Positions 44,494 through 53,058 of a stretch of 64,000 nucleotides of DNA are shown here, one piece after another. The translations under genes and the position numbers were made by a program. The first letter of the stretch is position 1. Every line of letters begins with the position of its first letter. The stretch is from Lachnospiraceae bacterium (GTDB lineage Bacteria; Bacillota; Clostridia; Lachnospirales; Lachnospiraceae), in NCBI GenBank assembly GCA_910574195.1, contig CAJTBF010000015.1, forward strand, positions 38,035 to 102,034, written 5' to 3'. The notes beneath the pieces were generated by a model that made no database searches, was not told the DNA's origin, and saw only the letters and a list, made by a program, of their open reading frames with translations.

Positions 44494-44629
44494 GTCATGG
44501 CAGAAATACCTGTCCTAAAGAACCTCTCAAAAAACGTCAGCGCTTAACGAGGTTTTTTCGAGTTTAGCGTCTGTTACGTTTTTTGCGAAGCGAAAGCGGG
44601 GTGATGTGGACAGGTATTTCTGCCATGAC
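44494..44629. repeat. 136-bp element with perfect 22-bp terminal inverted repeats
   Basis: Positions 44494-44515 and 44608-44629 are exact reverse complements (core CATGGCAGAAATACCTGTCC). The 92-base interior has no open frame and contains CGCTTAACGAGGTTTTTTCG and TTTAGCG stretches. The form is that of a miniature inverted-repeat element; no target-site duplication could be recognised. A transcript would fold into a very stable long hairpin. Confidence 0.7.
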
Positions 44630-44742
44630 GGACACAAAATTTACCCACTCCCACCAGAAAGCCTATATTGCAGGATGCCCGGAAATCACCTAAAGCAGAA
44701 CAAGGCATGCGCCTTTCCTGCCCACACCTTGTTCTTCCCTGT

Positions 44743-44819
44743 TAAGTCAAATGCCCCGTAGCAAGCTACGGGGCATGAAATTGCAGGGTAATTGGCCTAC
44801 ACTCCATTTCGGTCGCTGC
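44743..44819. repeat. Interspersed repeat family B, long copy
   Basis: ATGCCCCGTAGC-AA-GCTACGGGGCAT (44751-44776) is a perfect 12-base stem, followed by GGCCTACACTCCATTTCGGT. The shorter copy at 15486-15545 has the same flanks but lacks about 16 internal bases. It lies directly 3' of punA, so the hairpin may protect or end that transcript, although no U-tract follows. Confidence 0.62.
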
Positions 44820-44833
44820 GGAACAAGTATCAC

Positions 44834-45655
44834 CTAAATCCTGCTTACCACTGCAGTGACCAGCGCTTTAAACTGCATCGCCACCCGATCCGCCGTCTCC
44901 TGCACTTCCGCATGACTTAACTGCTTTTTACTCATTCCCGCTGCCAGATTGGTAATGCAGGAAATTCCACACACTTCCATTCCCATATGGCGTGCAGCCA
45001 TAGCCTCGCAGGCTGTACTCATCCCCACAGCGTCCGCGCCCCAGGTTCTGCACATCCGAATCTCCGCCGGCGTCTCATAGGATGGACCTGTAAGCTGTAC
45101 ATAAACGCCCTCTTTCAACGCAATTCCAAGCTTTTCCGCTTCCTCCTTGATCAGATCGCGCATACGCAGACTGTACACTTCGCTCATATCCGGGAATCTC
45201 ACTCCCAATTCTTCCACATTCGCTCCGATCAAAGGACTGGGCACCGCCGTCGTAATATGATCCGTAATCAGCATAAAATCGCCCGGCTGGTAATCAAAAT
45301 TCACACCGCCCGCTGCGTTGGTTAAAATCAGTTTCTTCGCCCCCATCATTCCCATCAATCGCGTCGGCAGCACCACATCCGTTATGGGGTATCCCTCATA
45401 GTAATGTACCCTTCCCTGCATAATCACCACCGGCACTTCTTTTACATATCCAAATACAAACCTGCCCTTATGTCCCAGTACCGTAGAAGTAGGAAAGCCC
45501 TCGATCTCCGTATAATCTATGGTCTGCACTACCTGAATCTCCTCTGCATAGTCTCCAAGACCGGAACCCAAAATCAGCGCAATCTCCGGCTGAAAATCCG
45601 TTTTCTCTCTCACACTTTTCAGACAGGTTGTCAGTTTTTCATATACTTTATTCAT
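44834..45655 (-). CDS. punA: Purine-nucleoside phosphorylase
   Basis: A 273-residue trimeric-type purine nucleoside phosphorylase that splits inosine and guanosine with phosphate. Family motifs are LILGSGLGDYA, GHKGRFVFGYV, QGRVHYYEGYP, LTNAAGGVN, the base-binding TGPSYETPAEIRM and DAVGMSTACEAMAARH. It is the last gene of a nucleoside salvage group with udp, cdd and deoB. Ribose 1-phosphate produced here can be used by DeoB. AAGGAGA precedes the ATG. The gene symbol could equally be given as deoD-type 2 (xapA-like). Confidence 0.95.
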   Translation of the reverse strand: MNKVYEKLTTCLKSVREKTDFQPEIALILGSGLGDYAEEIQVVQTIDYTEIEGFPTSTVLGHKGRFVFGYVKEVPVVIMQGRVHYYEGYPITDVVLPTRLMGMMGAKKLILTNAAGGVNFDYQPGDFMLITDHITTAVPSPLIGANVEELGVRFPDMSEVYSLRMRDLIKEEAEKLGIALKEGVYVQLTGPSYETPAEIRMCRTWGADAVGMSTACEAMAARHMGMEVCGISCITNLAAGMSKKQLSHAEVQETADRVAMQFKALVTAVVSRI

Positions 45656-45702
45656 TTTTTATTTCTCCTTCTTTTTCTTTCTATCAATTCAAATTATAAA
45701 AA

Positions 45703-45780
45703 CCCTGTTGCCGATGGCTTTTCCACATACAATGACACATAAAAAACCAGCCTCCGGCAGTTTTTCCACAGAATACTATG
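45703..45780 (-). repeat. Intergenic hairpin motif, two copies before punA
   Basis: On the minus strand GTGGAAAAACTGCCGGAGGC then TTTTTTATG, and again GTGGAAAAGCCATCGGC then TTTTTAT, occur in the deoB-punA gap. Related sequences lie before both MATE genes (50042-50087 and 51483-51537). Each is a small GC hairpin followed by a U-run, so they could weaken read-through between genes. Confidence 0.4.
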
Positions 45781-45802
45781 GCATCTGGATCTCCTGATTT
45801 CT

Positions 45803-46990
45803 CTACACCAGGTCCTGCAAAACAGAGTGGCCAATCGTCCCCCGGGGCATCTCCACCCCGAAGTTTTCAGCGATGGACGCCCCGATCACGGCAAAAGTGT
45901 CCGTCGGTTCCAATGCTCCTCCCTGCGTCATGGATTTCGCATAAGCAAGAAACGGCACATGCTCCCTTGTATGGTCCGTCCCCCGCCAGGTCGGATCGGT
46001 TCCATGATCTGCCGTCAGAATCAGAAGATCTTCTTCCCGCATCTCTTCCAGAAGAATTCCCAGGTTCCGGTCAAATTTCTCAATCTCTTTTGCATATCCT
46101 TCCACATCTCTGCGATGTCCCCACAATGCGTCAAAATCTACCAGATTCACAAAACATAAACCATGGAAATCCTTTTTACAGATGGCAATTGTCTGTTCCA
46201 TCCCGTGCACGGAGCTGTCGGAATGGTACGTCTCTGTGATACCCTCCCCACAGAAAATATCATGGATTTTTCCCACACCGATCACGTCATATCCCCCGTC
46301 CTTCAATGCATTCAGCGCCGTCGGATCCGGTTTCAACGCATAGTCGTGCCGATTACTTGTCCGGCGGAATTCCCCCTTTTTCTTTCCCACATAAGGTCTT
46401 GCGATGACGCGTCCTACCCGCCATTCCTCCTTTTGTGTAATGTCCCTTGCGATTTCACAGCAGCGATACAGATTTTCCAGATCAAACGTTTCTTCATTTC
46501 CACAGATTTGAAGGACCGAATCCGCAGAAGTATATACGATCATGGCGCCGGTACGAATCTCTTCTTCTCCCAGTTCCTCAATGATCGCCGTCCCGCTGGC
46601 GCTTTTATTCCCAATCACCCGTTTCCCGCACCGCTTTTCCAGCTCGGCAATCAGATCCGGCGGGAATCCGTTTTCCGTAAACGTGTGAAACGGCTTTTCG
46701 GTTCGAATGCCCATCATCTCCCAATGTCCGGTCATGGTGTCCTTGCTGCTGCTCGCCTCCGCCATGCGCATATACCGCCCCATCGGCTTTTCGACGCCGT
46801 TCATCTCTCCTGCCGGATGAAGGTTCAGCATCCCAAGCCTCCGCAAATGAGGAATGTCCAAAGTTCCTCTTCTCTCCAGAATATGCCCGAACGTATCTGC
46901 ACCGTCATCCCCGAATCGGGCTGCATCCGGCATGGAACCAATTCCGAGAGAATCCAGAACAATGACAAAAATTCTCTTATATTGCTTCAT
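45803..46990 (-). CDS. deoB: Phosphopentomutase
   Basis: DeoB converts (deoxy)ribose 1-phosphate to the 5-phosphate. The 395-residue protein is an alkaline-phosphatase-superfamily metalloenzyme: the first metal site is [14 protein letters not shown], the phosphorylated Thr lies in [15 protein letters not shown] near residue 90, and the later metal ligands are in [15 protein letters not shown] and [11 protein letters not shown]. It overlaps the end of cdd by four bases (ATGA), showing coupling. The operon order udp-cdd-deoB-punA is a full salvage route. Confidence 0.96.
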   Translation of the reverse strand: MKQYKRIFVIVLDSLGIGSMPDAARFGDDGADTFGHILERRGTLDIPHLRRLGMLNLHPAGEMNGVEKPMGRYMRMAEASSSKDTMTGHWEMMGIRTEKPFHTFTENGFPPDLIAELEKRCGKRVIGNKSASGTAIIEELGEEEIRTGAMIVYTSADSVLQICGNEETFDLENLYRCCEIARDITQKEEWRVGRVIARPYVGKKKGEFRRTSNRHDYALKPDPTALNALKDGGYDVIGVGKIHDIFCGEGITETYHSDSSVHGMEQTIAICKKDFHGLCFVNLVDFDALWGHRRDVEGYAKEIEKFDRNLGILLEEMREEDLLILTADHGTDPTWRGTDHTREHVPFLAYAKSMTQGGALEPTDTFAVIGASIAENFGVEMPRGTIGHSVLQDLV

Positions 46991-47418
46991 TCCTTTTTCA
47001 CCTCCAAATTCTGCGGCCCAAATCCTTTGGGCAATAGTTCTCTCAATGTAAATATCTCGTATTGTTCTTTACTGACCGCCAGAATAATCCGGAATGCATC
47101 CGGATCGCAGAACTCCATCATCACCTGCCGGCACACCCCGCAGGGTGCCGCATACTCTGTCAGGACTCCGCCCTTTCCGCCTGCGATACAGATTGCCCGG
47201 AACTCCCTCACGCCTTCACTGACTGCTTTAAAAAATGCGGTCCGTTCCGCGCAGTTTGTCGGGGTATACGCTGCATTCTCGATATTACATCCCGTATAAA
47301 GCGTTCCGTCCTTGGTAAGAAGCGCCGCTCCCACCTTAAAATCGGAGTAAGGAGCATAAGAAAAACGCATCTGCCCTATGGCCGCCTCAATCATCTTTTC
47401 TATCACTTTTTCCTCCAT
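46987..47418 (-). CDS. cdd: Cytidine deaminase
   Basis: A 143-residue homotetrameric zinc deaminase that converts cytidine to uridine. The catalytic motif is [10 protein letters not shown] (Cys and Glu, about residue 52-61) and the second zinc segment is [22 protein letters not shown] precedes the active site. It lies 39 bases after udp and overlaps deoB by four bases. Uridine made here feeds the upstream phosphorylase. Confidence 0.96.
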   Translation of the reverse strand: MEEKVIEKMIEAAIGQMRFSYAPYSDFKVGAALLTKDGTLYTGCNIENAAYTPTNCAERTAFFKAVSEGVREFRAICIAGGKGGVLTEYAAPCGVCRQVMMEFCDPDAFRIILAVSKEQYEIFTLRELLPKGFGPQNLEVKKE

Positions 47419-47457
47419 TCCGGCACCTCCCTTCTGTTTAAGATTCCTGTTTTCTTT

Positions 47458-48258
47458 CTATTCCTTATTCTCGGAGTTCTGTTTCTTCCGGTCTTCCTGA
47501 ATTAACATTCGCAGCGCTTCCACCGCCACCTGTACTGCCAGATCTGTGTCATGCACCACCGGATTCTCCAAGCCCAGCTTTTCCCGCTCCTGATTGGCAA
47601 CCACAAGAAAGCAGGAACCAACTCTCACCCGCAGATAACTCCCCACAATAAACAGCGCCGCCGATTCCATCTCCGAAGCAAGGCAGCCCATCCGCTTCCA
47701 GGCCTCCCATTTATGCAATAATTCATAACTGACCGGCTTTGTCTCCGGCTCATGCTGTCCGTAAAAGGCATCCTTACACTGCACCACGCCCACATGAAAC
47801 GGAACTCCTTTTTCCCGCGCCGCTGCCGCCAATGCCTGTGTTACAGAGAGATCCGCCACAGCCGGAAATTCAATGGGCGCATATTCCCTGCTGGTTCCTT
47901 CCATACGAACGGCGCCTGTCGCAACAACCACATCTCCACTCTTTACTTCTGTCTGCATCCCACCACAGGTCCCGATCCGAACAAACGTGTCCGCGCCGCA
48001 CCGATACAATTCTTCCAGAGCAATGGAAGCGGACGGTCCTCCGATTCCGGTGGAAGTCACACTCACCTTTACTCCATCTAACGTCCCCGTATAAGTGACA
48101 TATTCTCTGTTGTCCGCAATCAAAACCGGATTCTCAAAATACTGTGCGATCTTTTCACATCTCTTTGGATCCCCCGGCAGAATCACATAACGTCCCACTT
48201 CTCCTTTGGCCACCTGAATGTGATACTGTCTGCTGGCATCTTCTGAATAATTCTTCAT
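47458..48258 (-). CDS. udp: Uridine phosphorylase / nucleoside phosphorylase
   Basis: A 266-residue member of the PNP/UDP hexameric family. Motifs are [38 protein letters not shown] and the C-terminal [10 protein letters not shown] that binds ribose. The specific insertion region ([11 protein letters not shown]) is typical of uridine phosphorylase. The ATG at 48258 is chosen because GGGAGG lies upstream and it matches the family start; an in-frame extension to 48360 is Arg/Gln-rich and probably untranslated. It is the first gene of the salvage operon. Confidence 0.92.
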   Translation of the reverse strand: MKNYSEDASRQYHIQVAKGEVGRYVILPGDPKRCEKIAQYFENPVLIADNREYVTYTGTLDGVKVSVTSTGIGGPSASIALEELYRCGADTFVRIGTCGGMQTEVKSGDVVVATGAVRMEGTSREYAPIEFPAVADLSVTQALAAAAREKGVPFHVGVVQCKDAFYGQHEPETKPVSYELLHKWEAWKRMGCLASEMESAALFIVGSYLRVRVGSCFLVVANQEREKLGLENPVVHDTDLAVQVAVEALRMLIQEDRKKQNSENKE

Positions 48259-48407
48259 CCCGGCCTCCCTTCCTCCGCCCTGCGGACGGCATTCCGATAT
48301 CTGATCCGTCTTCTGACTTTTCCTGATTGTTTGCTTCCTGCCGCCTGCACCCTGAAACATGTCCGGCAGCCGCCTCTTTCTCTTATTATGACATTAATTT
48401 TCAGAGA

Positions 48408-48435
48408 AGTATAGAAGAAACTTCTTTTTTTTCAA
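48408..48435 (-). promoter_or_regulatory. Candidate promoter of udp-cdd-deoB-punA
   Basis: TTGAAA (48430-48435) and TATACT (48408-48413) on the minus strand are spaced by 16 bases. The predicted leader before udp is about 145 bases. It shares space with a repeat element just upstream (48443-48615). Confidence 0.4.
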
Positions 48436-48442
48436 ATTTGAT

Positions 48443-48615
48443 GTAACTACTTATTACTTTTCACGGCTCGGTAATACGCAATCTAACGCATTCCGTTAGA
48501 ACAGACTTACGCAACGACAACAGTAAGAGGCGATTTTTGTGCAGCAAAACTCTAAATATCGCCCCGAACCGTTACGATGAGCAGCCTCCCAGGCCGTGAC
48601 TAGTAACAACTACTT
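48443..48615. repeat. About 170-bp inverted-repeat element D next to MATE stop
   Basis: The left end GTAACTACTTATTACTTTTC and the reverse complement of the right end (AAGTAGTTGTTACTAGTC) are imperfect inverted repeats, followed by CACGGC on both sides. Inside, 48478-48520 matches 52872-52915 in reverse orientation (core CGTAAGTCTGTTCT) and 48571-48607 matches 1999-2035. The right end overlaps the last codons of the MATE gene at 48610. No open frame is present. It occupies most of the 48259-48609 spacer. Confidence 0.6.
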
Positions 48616-50004
48616 CTCCACAATATTCTGCAGCCAGACTCCTTTTTTCACCAGAAGAAACCCAATAATACATTTGATACTGTCCGCCAGCTGCACACAA
48701 ATAAAAATCCAGGTTACATGCATACCCGTATACCTGCTGAGCAGATAGGCAACAGGCACGCTGACACACCAGTTGAACGCACTGTCAAACAAAAATGTGA
48801 TGATCGTTTTCCCGCCGGAGCGCAAGGTAAAATACGCTGCATGAAGAAACGCCTGCTGCGGCATGAATATGGCCGAAACCACGATAAAGGACGCCGCCAG
48901 TTCCCGGGACAGTTGCGCCGTATTATAAAACCGTGGGAAAACCGGTGCAACCAACAGCATAACAATGGCCACCCCGGTACAGCATGCTACGGAAAATGCA
49001 ATCATCTTTGTGGCCGTATCTTTTGCCTCTTTCATCTTCCCGCCGCCCAGAAGTTGTCCTACCACAATGGCTACCGAATCTCCCAGCGCAATGAATACCA
49101 CATTGAAGAGATTGGTGATCGTATTGGCAATGTTCATCCCGGCAACCACATACAATCCGCGAATAGAATAACACTGCAGCAGCATCGCCATTGCAGCAGC
49201 CCACAAAGTCTCGTTCACCAAAAGCGGTGTCCCTTTGATTAGAATCTGTTTCACAAGAGAAGCCGGAACCTTCAGCGTGCGATACAATCCTTCAATATAT
49301 GGATTCTGCTCTTTATGCATATGCGTCCAGCCCAGCACAATCACGGCTTCCACATACCGGGAAAGAACCGTTGCCACGGCCGCGCCTGCCACTCCCATTT
49401 TCGGAAAACCGAATTTCCCATAGATCAGCAGATAATTAAATACCAGATTCACCACAATTGCCGCAACTCCGCCCTTCATTGGAACCACGGTCTGCCCGCA
49501 TTCCCGCAGCGTACTGGAATAAATCTGCACCAGCATAAACGGAACCAAACCGGTCAACATAATCAACAGATACTGCCGCCCATAACGCAATGCCGCAGCC
49601 ATATCCCCTCCATCCTGCTTTCCCTGCAGATACATCTGAATCAAGGTATCTCCCCCGACAAGAAACAAAAGAACCGTAAACGTGGTCAGAATCACCGCCA
49701 TCCAAATCTTATAACGGAACGTATTCCGGATTCCTTCCTGATCTTTCCGCCCAAAATACTGTGCTGTAAAAATTCCGGCGCCGGACACCCCGCCAAAAAT
49801 ACACAAATTATAGACAAAAATCAACTGATTTACGATCGCTACACCGGACATCTGCTCTGTGCCCACCTGTCCAACCATAATATTGTCCAAGAGGCTAACA
49901 AAATTGGTAATCCCGTTCTGAATCATAATCGGAATCGCAATCAGAAGCACCTTCCGGTAAAACTTTTTATCACCGATCAACTTACTGCGAAAAGATTCCC
50001 ACAT
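48610..50004 (-). CDS. MATE family efflux transporter (second of pair)
   Basis: A 464-residue MATE transporter with twelve predicted membrane helices in two similar halves. Segments such as IPIMIQNGITNFVSLLDNIMVG (helix 1, split by Pro) and the GGVSGAGIFTAQYFGRKD loop are typical. MATE proteins export cationic drugs or metabolites using Na+ or H+. ATG 50004 is preferred to GTG 50013 because AAAGGA is better placed. It follows the other MATE gene by 111 bases and may share its leader control. The last codons lie inside a repeat element. Confidence 0.9.
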   Translation of the reverse strand: MWESFRSKLIGDKKFYRKVLLIAIPIMIQNGITNFVSLLDNIMVGQVGTEQMSGVAIVNQLIFVYNLCIFGGVSGAGIFTAQYFGRKDQEGIRNTFRYKIWMAVILTTFTVLLFLVGGDTLIQMYLQGKQDGGDMAAALRYGRQYLLIMLTGLVPFMLVQIYSSTLRECGQTVVPMKGGVAAIVVNLVFNYLLIYGKFGFPKMGVAGAAVATVLSRYVEAVIVLGWTHMHKEQNPYIEGLYRTLKVPASLVKQILIKGTPLLVNETLWAAAMAMLLQCYSIRGLYVVAGMNIANTITNLFNVVFIALGDSVAIVVGQLLGGGKMKEAKDTATKMIAFSVACCTGVAIVMLLVAPVFPRFYNTAQLSRELAASFIVVSAIFMPQQAFLHAAYFTLRSGGKTIITFLFDSAFNWCVSVPVAYLLSRYTGMHVTWIFICVQLADSIKCIIGFLLVKKGVWLQNIVEK

Positions 50005-50041
50005 TTTACTCACTTTTCCTTTCTATTACATATACAGAAAA

Positions 50042-50087
50042 TCTGCCGCCGGCAGCTTTTCCGCGTACTAGGCATACAAAAAATCTG
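50042..50087 (-). repeat. Intergenic hairpin motif between the MATE genes
   Basis: On the minus strand TTTTTTGTATGCC, then CGCGGAAAAGCTGCCGGCGG and CAGATTTT follow one another. The hairpin CTGCC-GGC-GGCAG with a short U-run resembles the motifs at 45703-45780 and 51483-51537. Confidence 0.4.
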
Positions 50088-50115
50088 TTCCCGACAGTGG
50101 GAGCCGATTTGCCGC

Positions 50116-51447
50116 TTATGGAGTTTCCCTTGAAGAACGCCCGGAAAGTAAAAATGTCCCACCCAAAAAACACACTGCCGCCTCTGTAATCGGAACGGCC
50201 ATCCAGACTCCGGTAAGTCCCGCCAGCATAGATAATACATATGCCATCGGCAGAATCAGAAGAAATCCCCTGATCATGGAGATCGCCTGTGCCGGCAGCG
50301 CTTTTTCCATGGAAGTAAAATACGTAGAAACCACAATATTAAATCCGGTAAAAGGAACAGATATAAAATACAGACGTATCCCTGCCGCCGCAATCTTCTG
50401 AAGCTTTGCATTTTTCTCACTGTTAAAGACCGCCGTAATGGGATCTGCAAAACAATACATTCCCACATATACTATGATAGATAAAAGAAGCACCGTCATG
50501 AGTCCATATGTAAAAACCTGCTTTCTGGCCTGTATATCTCCCTTGCCGTATGCCCGGCCCAAAAGCGGCTGCATTCCCTGAGCAAGCCCATTATAGACGG
50601 CAGTCATCACCAGAGACAGATTCGCAATCACTCCATAGGCCGCAACTCCCACATTTCCCGCCAGCCTCAACAGAATCAAATTGAAAACAACCATTACAAC
50701 TCCGGAAGAAAGTTCAATAACCAGCGAAGGAATCCCTAACGAAACTTCACTTTTGATCAAAGCCGGTTCCGGCCTTACCCTTCGGAAATGAAACCCCTTC
50801 TTTTTCCCCAGCAAATATCGGGATAAAATCAACAGGCTGATAACCGGCGCAATTCCTGTCGCAAATACCGCACCAAAAATTCCCATGTGCAAAGGAAATA
50901 TAAATACATAATCCAGCACAATATTCGAAAAACTGCTGGCGAGCATGGCCATCATCGACAGACGCGGCTCCCCATCGTTGCGCACAAAGCAGTGCAGAAT
51001 GTCATTCGAAAGAAACACCGGAGAAAAAAACAGAATCATCTGTAAATATATTCTCGTCATCTCCGCCACTTCCGCATCTGCCTGTAAGAACATGGTAATC
51101 TGCCGGGAAGCAAACAAACCGGCCAGCACAAAACATACTGCCAGAATTACCGCCGGATACACCGTATTCATAAAAACCGCATCCATACGCTCCGGGTCGT
51201 TCTGTCCTTTACAGATCGCATACTTCGTTGCACCGCCCATTCCAAGCATCAGGGAACAGCCGTGCACCACACTGTAAACCGGAAGCGCCAGATTCAATGC
51301 TGCCAAACCGTTCGTTCCTAATCCCCTGGACACAAAAAAAGTATCCGCAAGAATATAACAGGACAACCCTGTCATTCCCAAAATGTTAAAGATCGTGTAT
51401 CTGGCAAACTCTGCCCCTACAGATTTTCGGTCCGCCTCCTGCTTCAT
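50116..51447 (-). CDS. MATE family efflux transporter (first of pair)
   Basis: A 443-residue MATE transporter: FNILGMTGLSCYILADTFFV in helix 1, GMGGATKYAICKGQ in the first loop, and a repeated second half starting near residue 230. ATG 51447 has GGGAGGG seven bases upstream, so the longer frame to 51522 is rejected. It is preceded by a promoter, a structured leader and a terminator. The arrangement and gene family match MepA-type MATE genes controlled by guanidine-IV riboswitches, so guanidine or other guanidinium compounds are possible substrates. That is an inference. Confidence 0.9.
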   Translation of the reverse strand: MKQEADRKSVGAEFARYTIFNILGMTGLSCYILADTFFVSRGLGTNGLAALNLALPVYSVVHGCSLMLGMGGATKYAICKGQNDPERMDAVFMNTVYPAVILAVCFVLAGLFASRQITMFLQADAEVAEMTRIYLQMILFFSPVFLSNDILHCFVRNDGEPRLSMMAMLASSFSNIVLDYVFIFPLHMGIFGAVFATGIAPVISLLILSRYLLGKKKGFHFRRVRPEPALIKSEVSLGIPSLVIELSSGVVMVVFNLILLRLAGNVGVAAYGVIANLSLVMTAVYNGLAQGMQPLLGRAYGKGDIQARKQVFTYGLMTVLLLSIIVYVGMYCFADPITAVFNSEKNAKLQKIAAAGIRLYFISVPFTGFNIVVSTYFTSMEKALPAQAISMIRGFLLILPMAYVLSMLAGLTGVWMAVPITEAAVCFLGGTFLLSGRSSRETP

Positions 51448-51524
51448 CTCTTTCCCTCCCAAAACACATCTTCCCCGACACAGAACTCCCGCCACTGGCG
51501 ACTCTTCCGTGCACTGCTGCATAC

Positions 51525-51579
51525 AAAAGAAACGCCAGAACTTCCTATCTGCTAAGACCTGTCGATAGAAAGCCTGACG
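51525..51579 (-). terminator. Leader terminator before the MATE operon
   Basis: On the minus strand CGTCAG and CTTTCTATC pair with GATAGGAAG and CTGGCG, followed by TTTCTTTT. This is an intrinsic terminator between the promoter and the MATE start, implying attenuation control. Confidence 0.62.
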
Positions 51580-51623
51580 TTTTCATCCTTTACCCGGTGG
51601 CAAAAGAACCGTCTTTTTATTCG
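51525..51623 (-). promoter_or_regulatory. Candidate guanidine-IV (mepA-type) riboswitch leader
   Basis: Downstream of a good promoter the minus-strand leader has GACGG (51608-51612), then TTCTTTTGCCACCGGGTAAA, GGATGAAAA and CGTC (51577-51580). GACG can pair with CGTC to close a compact aptamer-like domain, and the same CGTC is the 5' arm of the terminator that follows. The two folds exclude each other, as in a transcriptional switch. Family assignment rests on the MATE target, the compact form and memory of the mepA motif, not on a model search. Confidence 0.5.
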
Positions 51624-51629
51624 TGTTTC

Positions 51630-51658
51630 ATTCTATCACAGAATTTTTCCGTCCGCAA
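51630..51658 (-). promoter_or_regulatory. MATE operon promoter
   Basis: TTGCGG (51653-51658) and TAGAAT (51630-51635) with exactly 17 bases between them; TG precedes the -10 as TGATAGAAT. Transcription would start near 51623, just before the structured leader. Confidence 0.62.
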
Positions 51659-51846
51659 CCCTTATCTATCTTTTCATTATCTGTACCGTATATTTGCCGG
51701 CACAATTCTTTTTGTTTCTGCATAGAATAGAACAAATCGTGGAATAACTGCATATAGCAGAACAGAACGGTTATTACACGGGCACGGCAGTTCTGCCGGA
51801 CAGTCCGACTGCCATACACATAAAAATAACGTCAGGAGGAACACCT

Positions 51847-52824
51847 ATGTGCACCAGTATTGCCATGACAACACAGGATTTTTATTTTGGACGCACCATG
51901 GATCTCAACTATGAACTGAATACCAACGTCGTAATCACACCCAGAAATTTTCCTTTTCCTTTCCGCAAAACAAAACCGATGAATGAACACTTTGCTCTGC
52001 TTGGAATGGCGGCAATCGCAGAGGGATTTCCCCTTTATGCGGAAGCCGTCAATGAAAAGGGATTATGTATCGCCGGATTGAACTTTCCGGATCAGGCGTT
52101 TTATCCGGAAGAAGAAAGCTCTGATAAAACAAACATTTCTCCTTTTGAACTTCCCCAATGGATACTCGGACAATGTGCCACGGTCGCTGAAGCCGAACAA
52201 TTGCTGAGCAACACGCATTTAATCAATCTGCCTTTCAGCCGGCAACTCCCTCTTTCCCCGCTGCACTGGCACATTGCGGACCGGGAGCGTTCCCTCGCCG
52301 TGGAATCTACACGGGATGGCTTTTTTGTGCACGAAAATCCGGCCGGCGTTCTCACGAACAACCCCGCTTTTCCCTTTCAGATGACAAATCTATGTCAATA
52401 TATGAATCTGATTTCCGGCTGTCCCAAAAACTGTTTCAGTGATCTTTCCGGTATTCAGCCCTTCGGACAGGGATTGGGAAGTTTCGGCCTGCCCGGAGAT
52501 TTTTCTCCGGCATCTCGTTTTGTCCGGGCATCCTATCTGAAATTAAATTCGATCTGTATGCCGGATGAAGAGAGCAGTGTTTCTCAGTTTTTCCACCTTC
52601 TTGGCTCAGTAGCGGTTCCAAGAGGCAGCGTGATCACCTCGGAAGAGAACTGCAGTATCACCACCTACTCTTCCTGTATCAATGCTTCAAAAGGAATCTA
52701 TTATTATAGAACCTATTCCAATCAGCAACTCACGGCTATTGACATGAGAAAGGAATCTCTGGACGCAAAGAAACTGAAAATTTTCCCTCTGCTCCGTACC
52801 CAGCAGATTACCTGGATGAATTAG
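51847..52824 (+). CDS. bsh: Bile salt hydrolase / linear amide C-N hydrolase
   Basis: A 325-residue Ntn-hydrolase of the choloylglycine hydrolase family, which removes glycine or taurine from bile salts. After loss of Met1 the nucleophile is Cys2. Arg16 and Asp19 (GRTMD), Asn79 (AGLNF), Asn171 (LTNNP) and Arg224 (SRFVR) match the known active-site set in spacing and order. No signal peptide is seen, so it is cytoplasmic. AGGAGG lies seven bases before the ATG. Gut Lachnospiraceae commonly carry it. Penicillin V acylase is the alternative within the family. The TAG stop forms the first bases of a repeat element. Confidence 0.92.
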   Translation: MCTSIAMTTQDFYFGRTMDLNYELNTNVVITPRNFPFPFRKTKPMNEHFALLGMAAIAEGFPLYAEAVNEKGLCIAGLNFPDQAFYPEEESSDKTNISPFELPQWILGQCATVAEAEQLLSNTHLINLPFSRQLPLSPLHWHIADRERSLAVESTRDGFFVHENPAGVLTNNPAFPFQMTNLCQYMNLISGCPKNCFSDLSGIQPFGQGLGSFGLPGDFSPASRFVRASYLKLNSICMPDEESSVSQFFHLLGSVAVPRGSVITSEENCSITTYSSCINASKGIYYYRTYSNQQLTAIDMRKESLDAKKLKIFPLLRTQQITWMN

Positions 52825-53011
52825 AGCATGTTTAAAAATTGCTTCCCGGCAGATGTGCGTCACAATTTGAATTATCGCTGCGTAAGTCTGTTCTCACGGA
52901 ATGCGCCGGATTGTGCCTTCCTGAACTAAGAAAAGTAACCAATTTGACTCAAATATTACGCAAAGTGAGGCGTGCAGATGGCAGGAACGCGTTTTCAAAC
53001 ACCCTCTGGTA
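52822..53011. repeat. About 190-bp inverted-repeat element C after bsh
   Basis: TAGAGCATGTTTAAAAATTG at the left end and the reverse complement of GCGTTTTCAAACACCCTCTG at the right end form imperfect terminal inverted repeats of about 28 bases. The interior at 52872-52915 matches element D (48478-48520, reverse). A partial left end is also at 15545. The element starts at the bsh stop codon. No open frame or transposase is present. Confidence 0.58.
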
Positions 53012-53015
53012 CCCA

Positions 53016-53053
53016 ACCCGGCACGAAGCCAGATTTCCGGCTTTGTACCGGGT
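53016..53053. terminator. Hairpin between convergent bsh and yitT
   Basis: ACCCGG/CCGGGT and GAAGCC/GGCTTT form a two-part stem between the ends of the two convergent genes. No strong U-run is present, so termination efficiency is uncertain. Confidence 0.45.
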
Positions 53054-53058
53054 CCACG

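Noticed and set aside
47458..48360. Extended N-terminus for udp from 48360
   Set aside because: The extra 34 residues are atypical (Arg, Gln and Gly-rich), and the internal ATG at 48258 has the proper signal and family start.
48400..48432. Plus-strand hairpin with T8 at 48.4 kb as a terminator
   Set aside because: No plus-strand gene precedes it. The stem is weak and the A/T run is better explained as the -35 region of the udp promoter.
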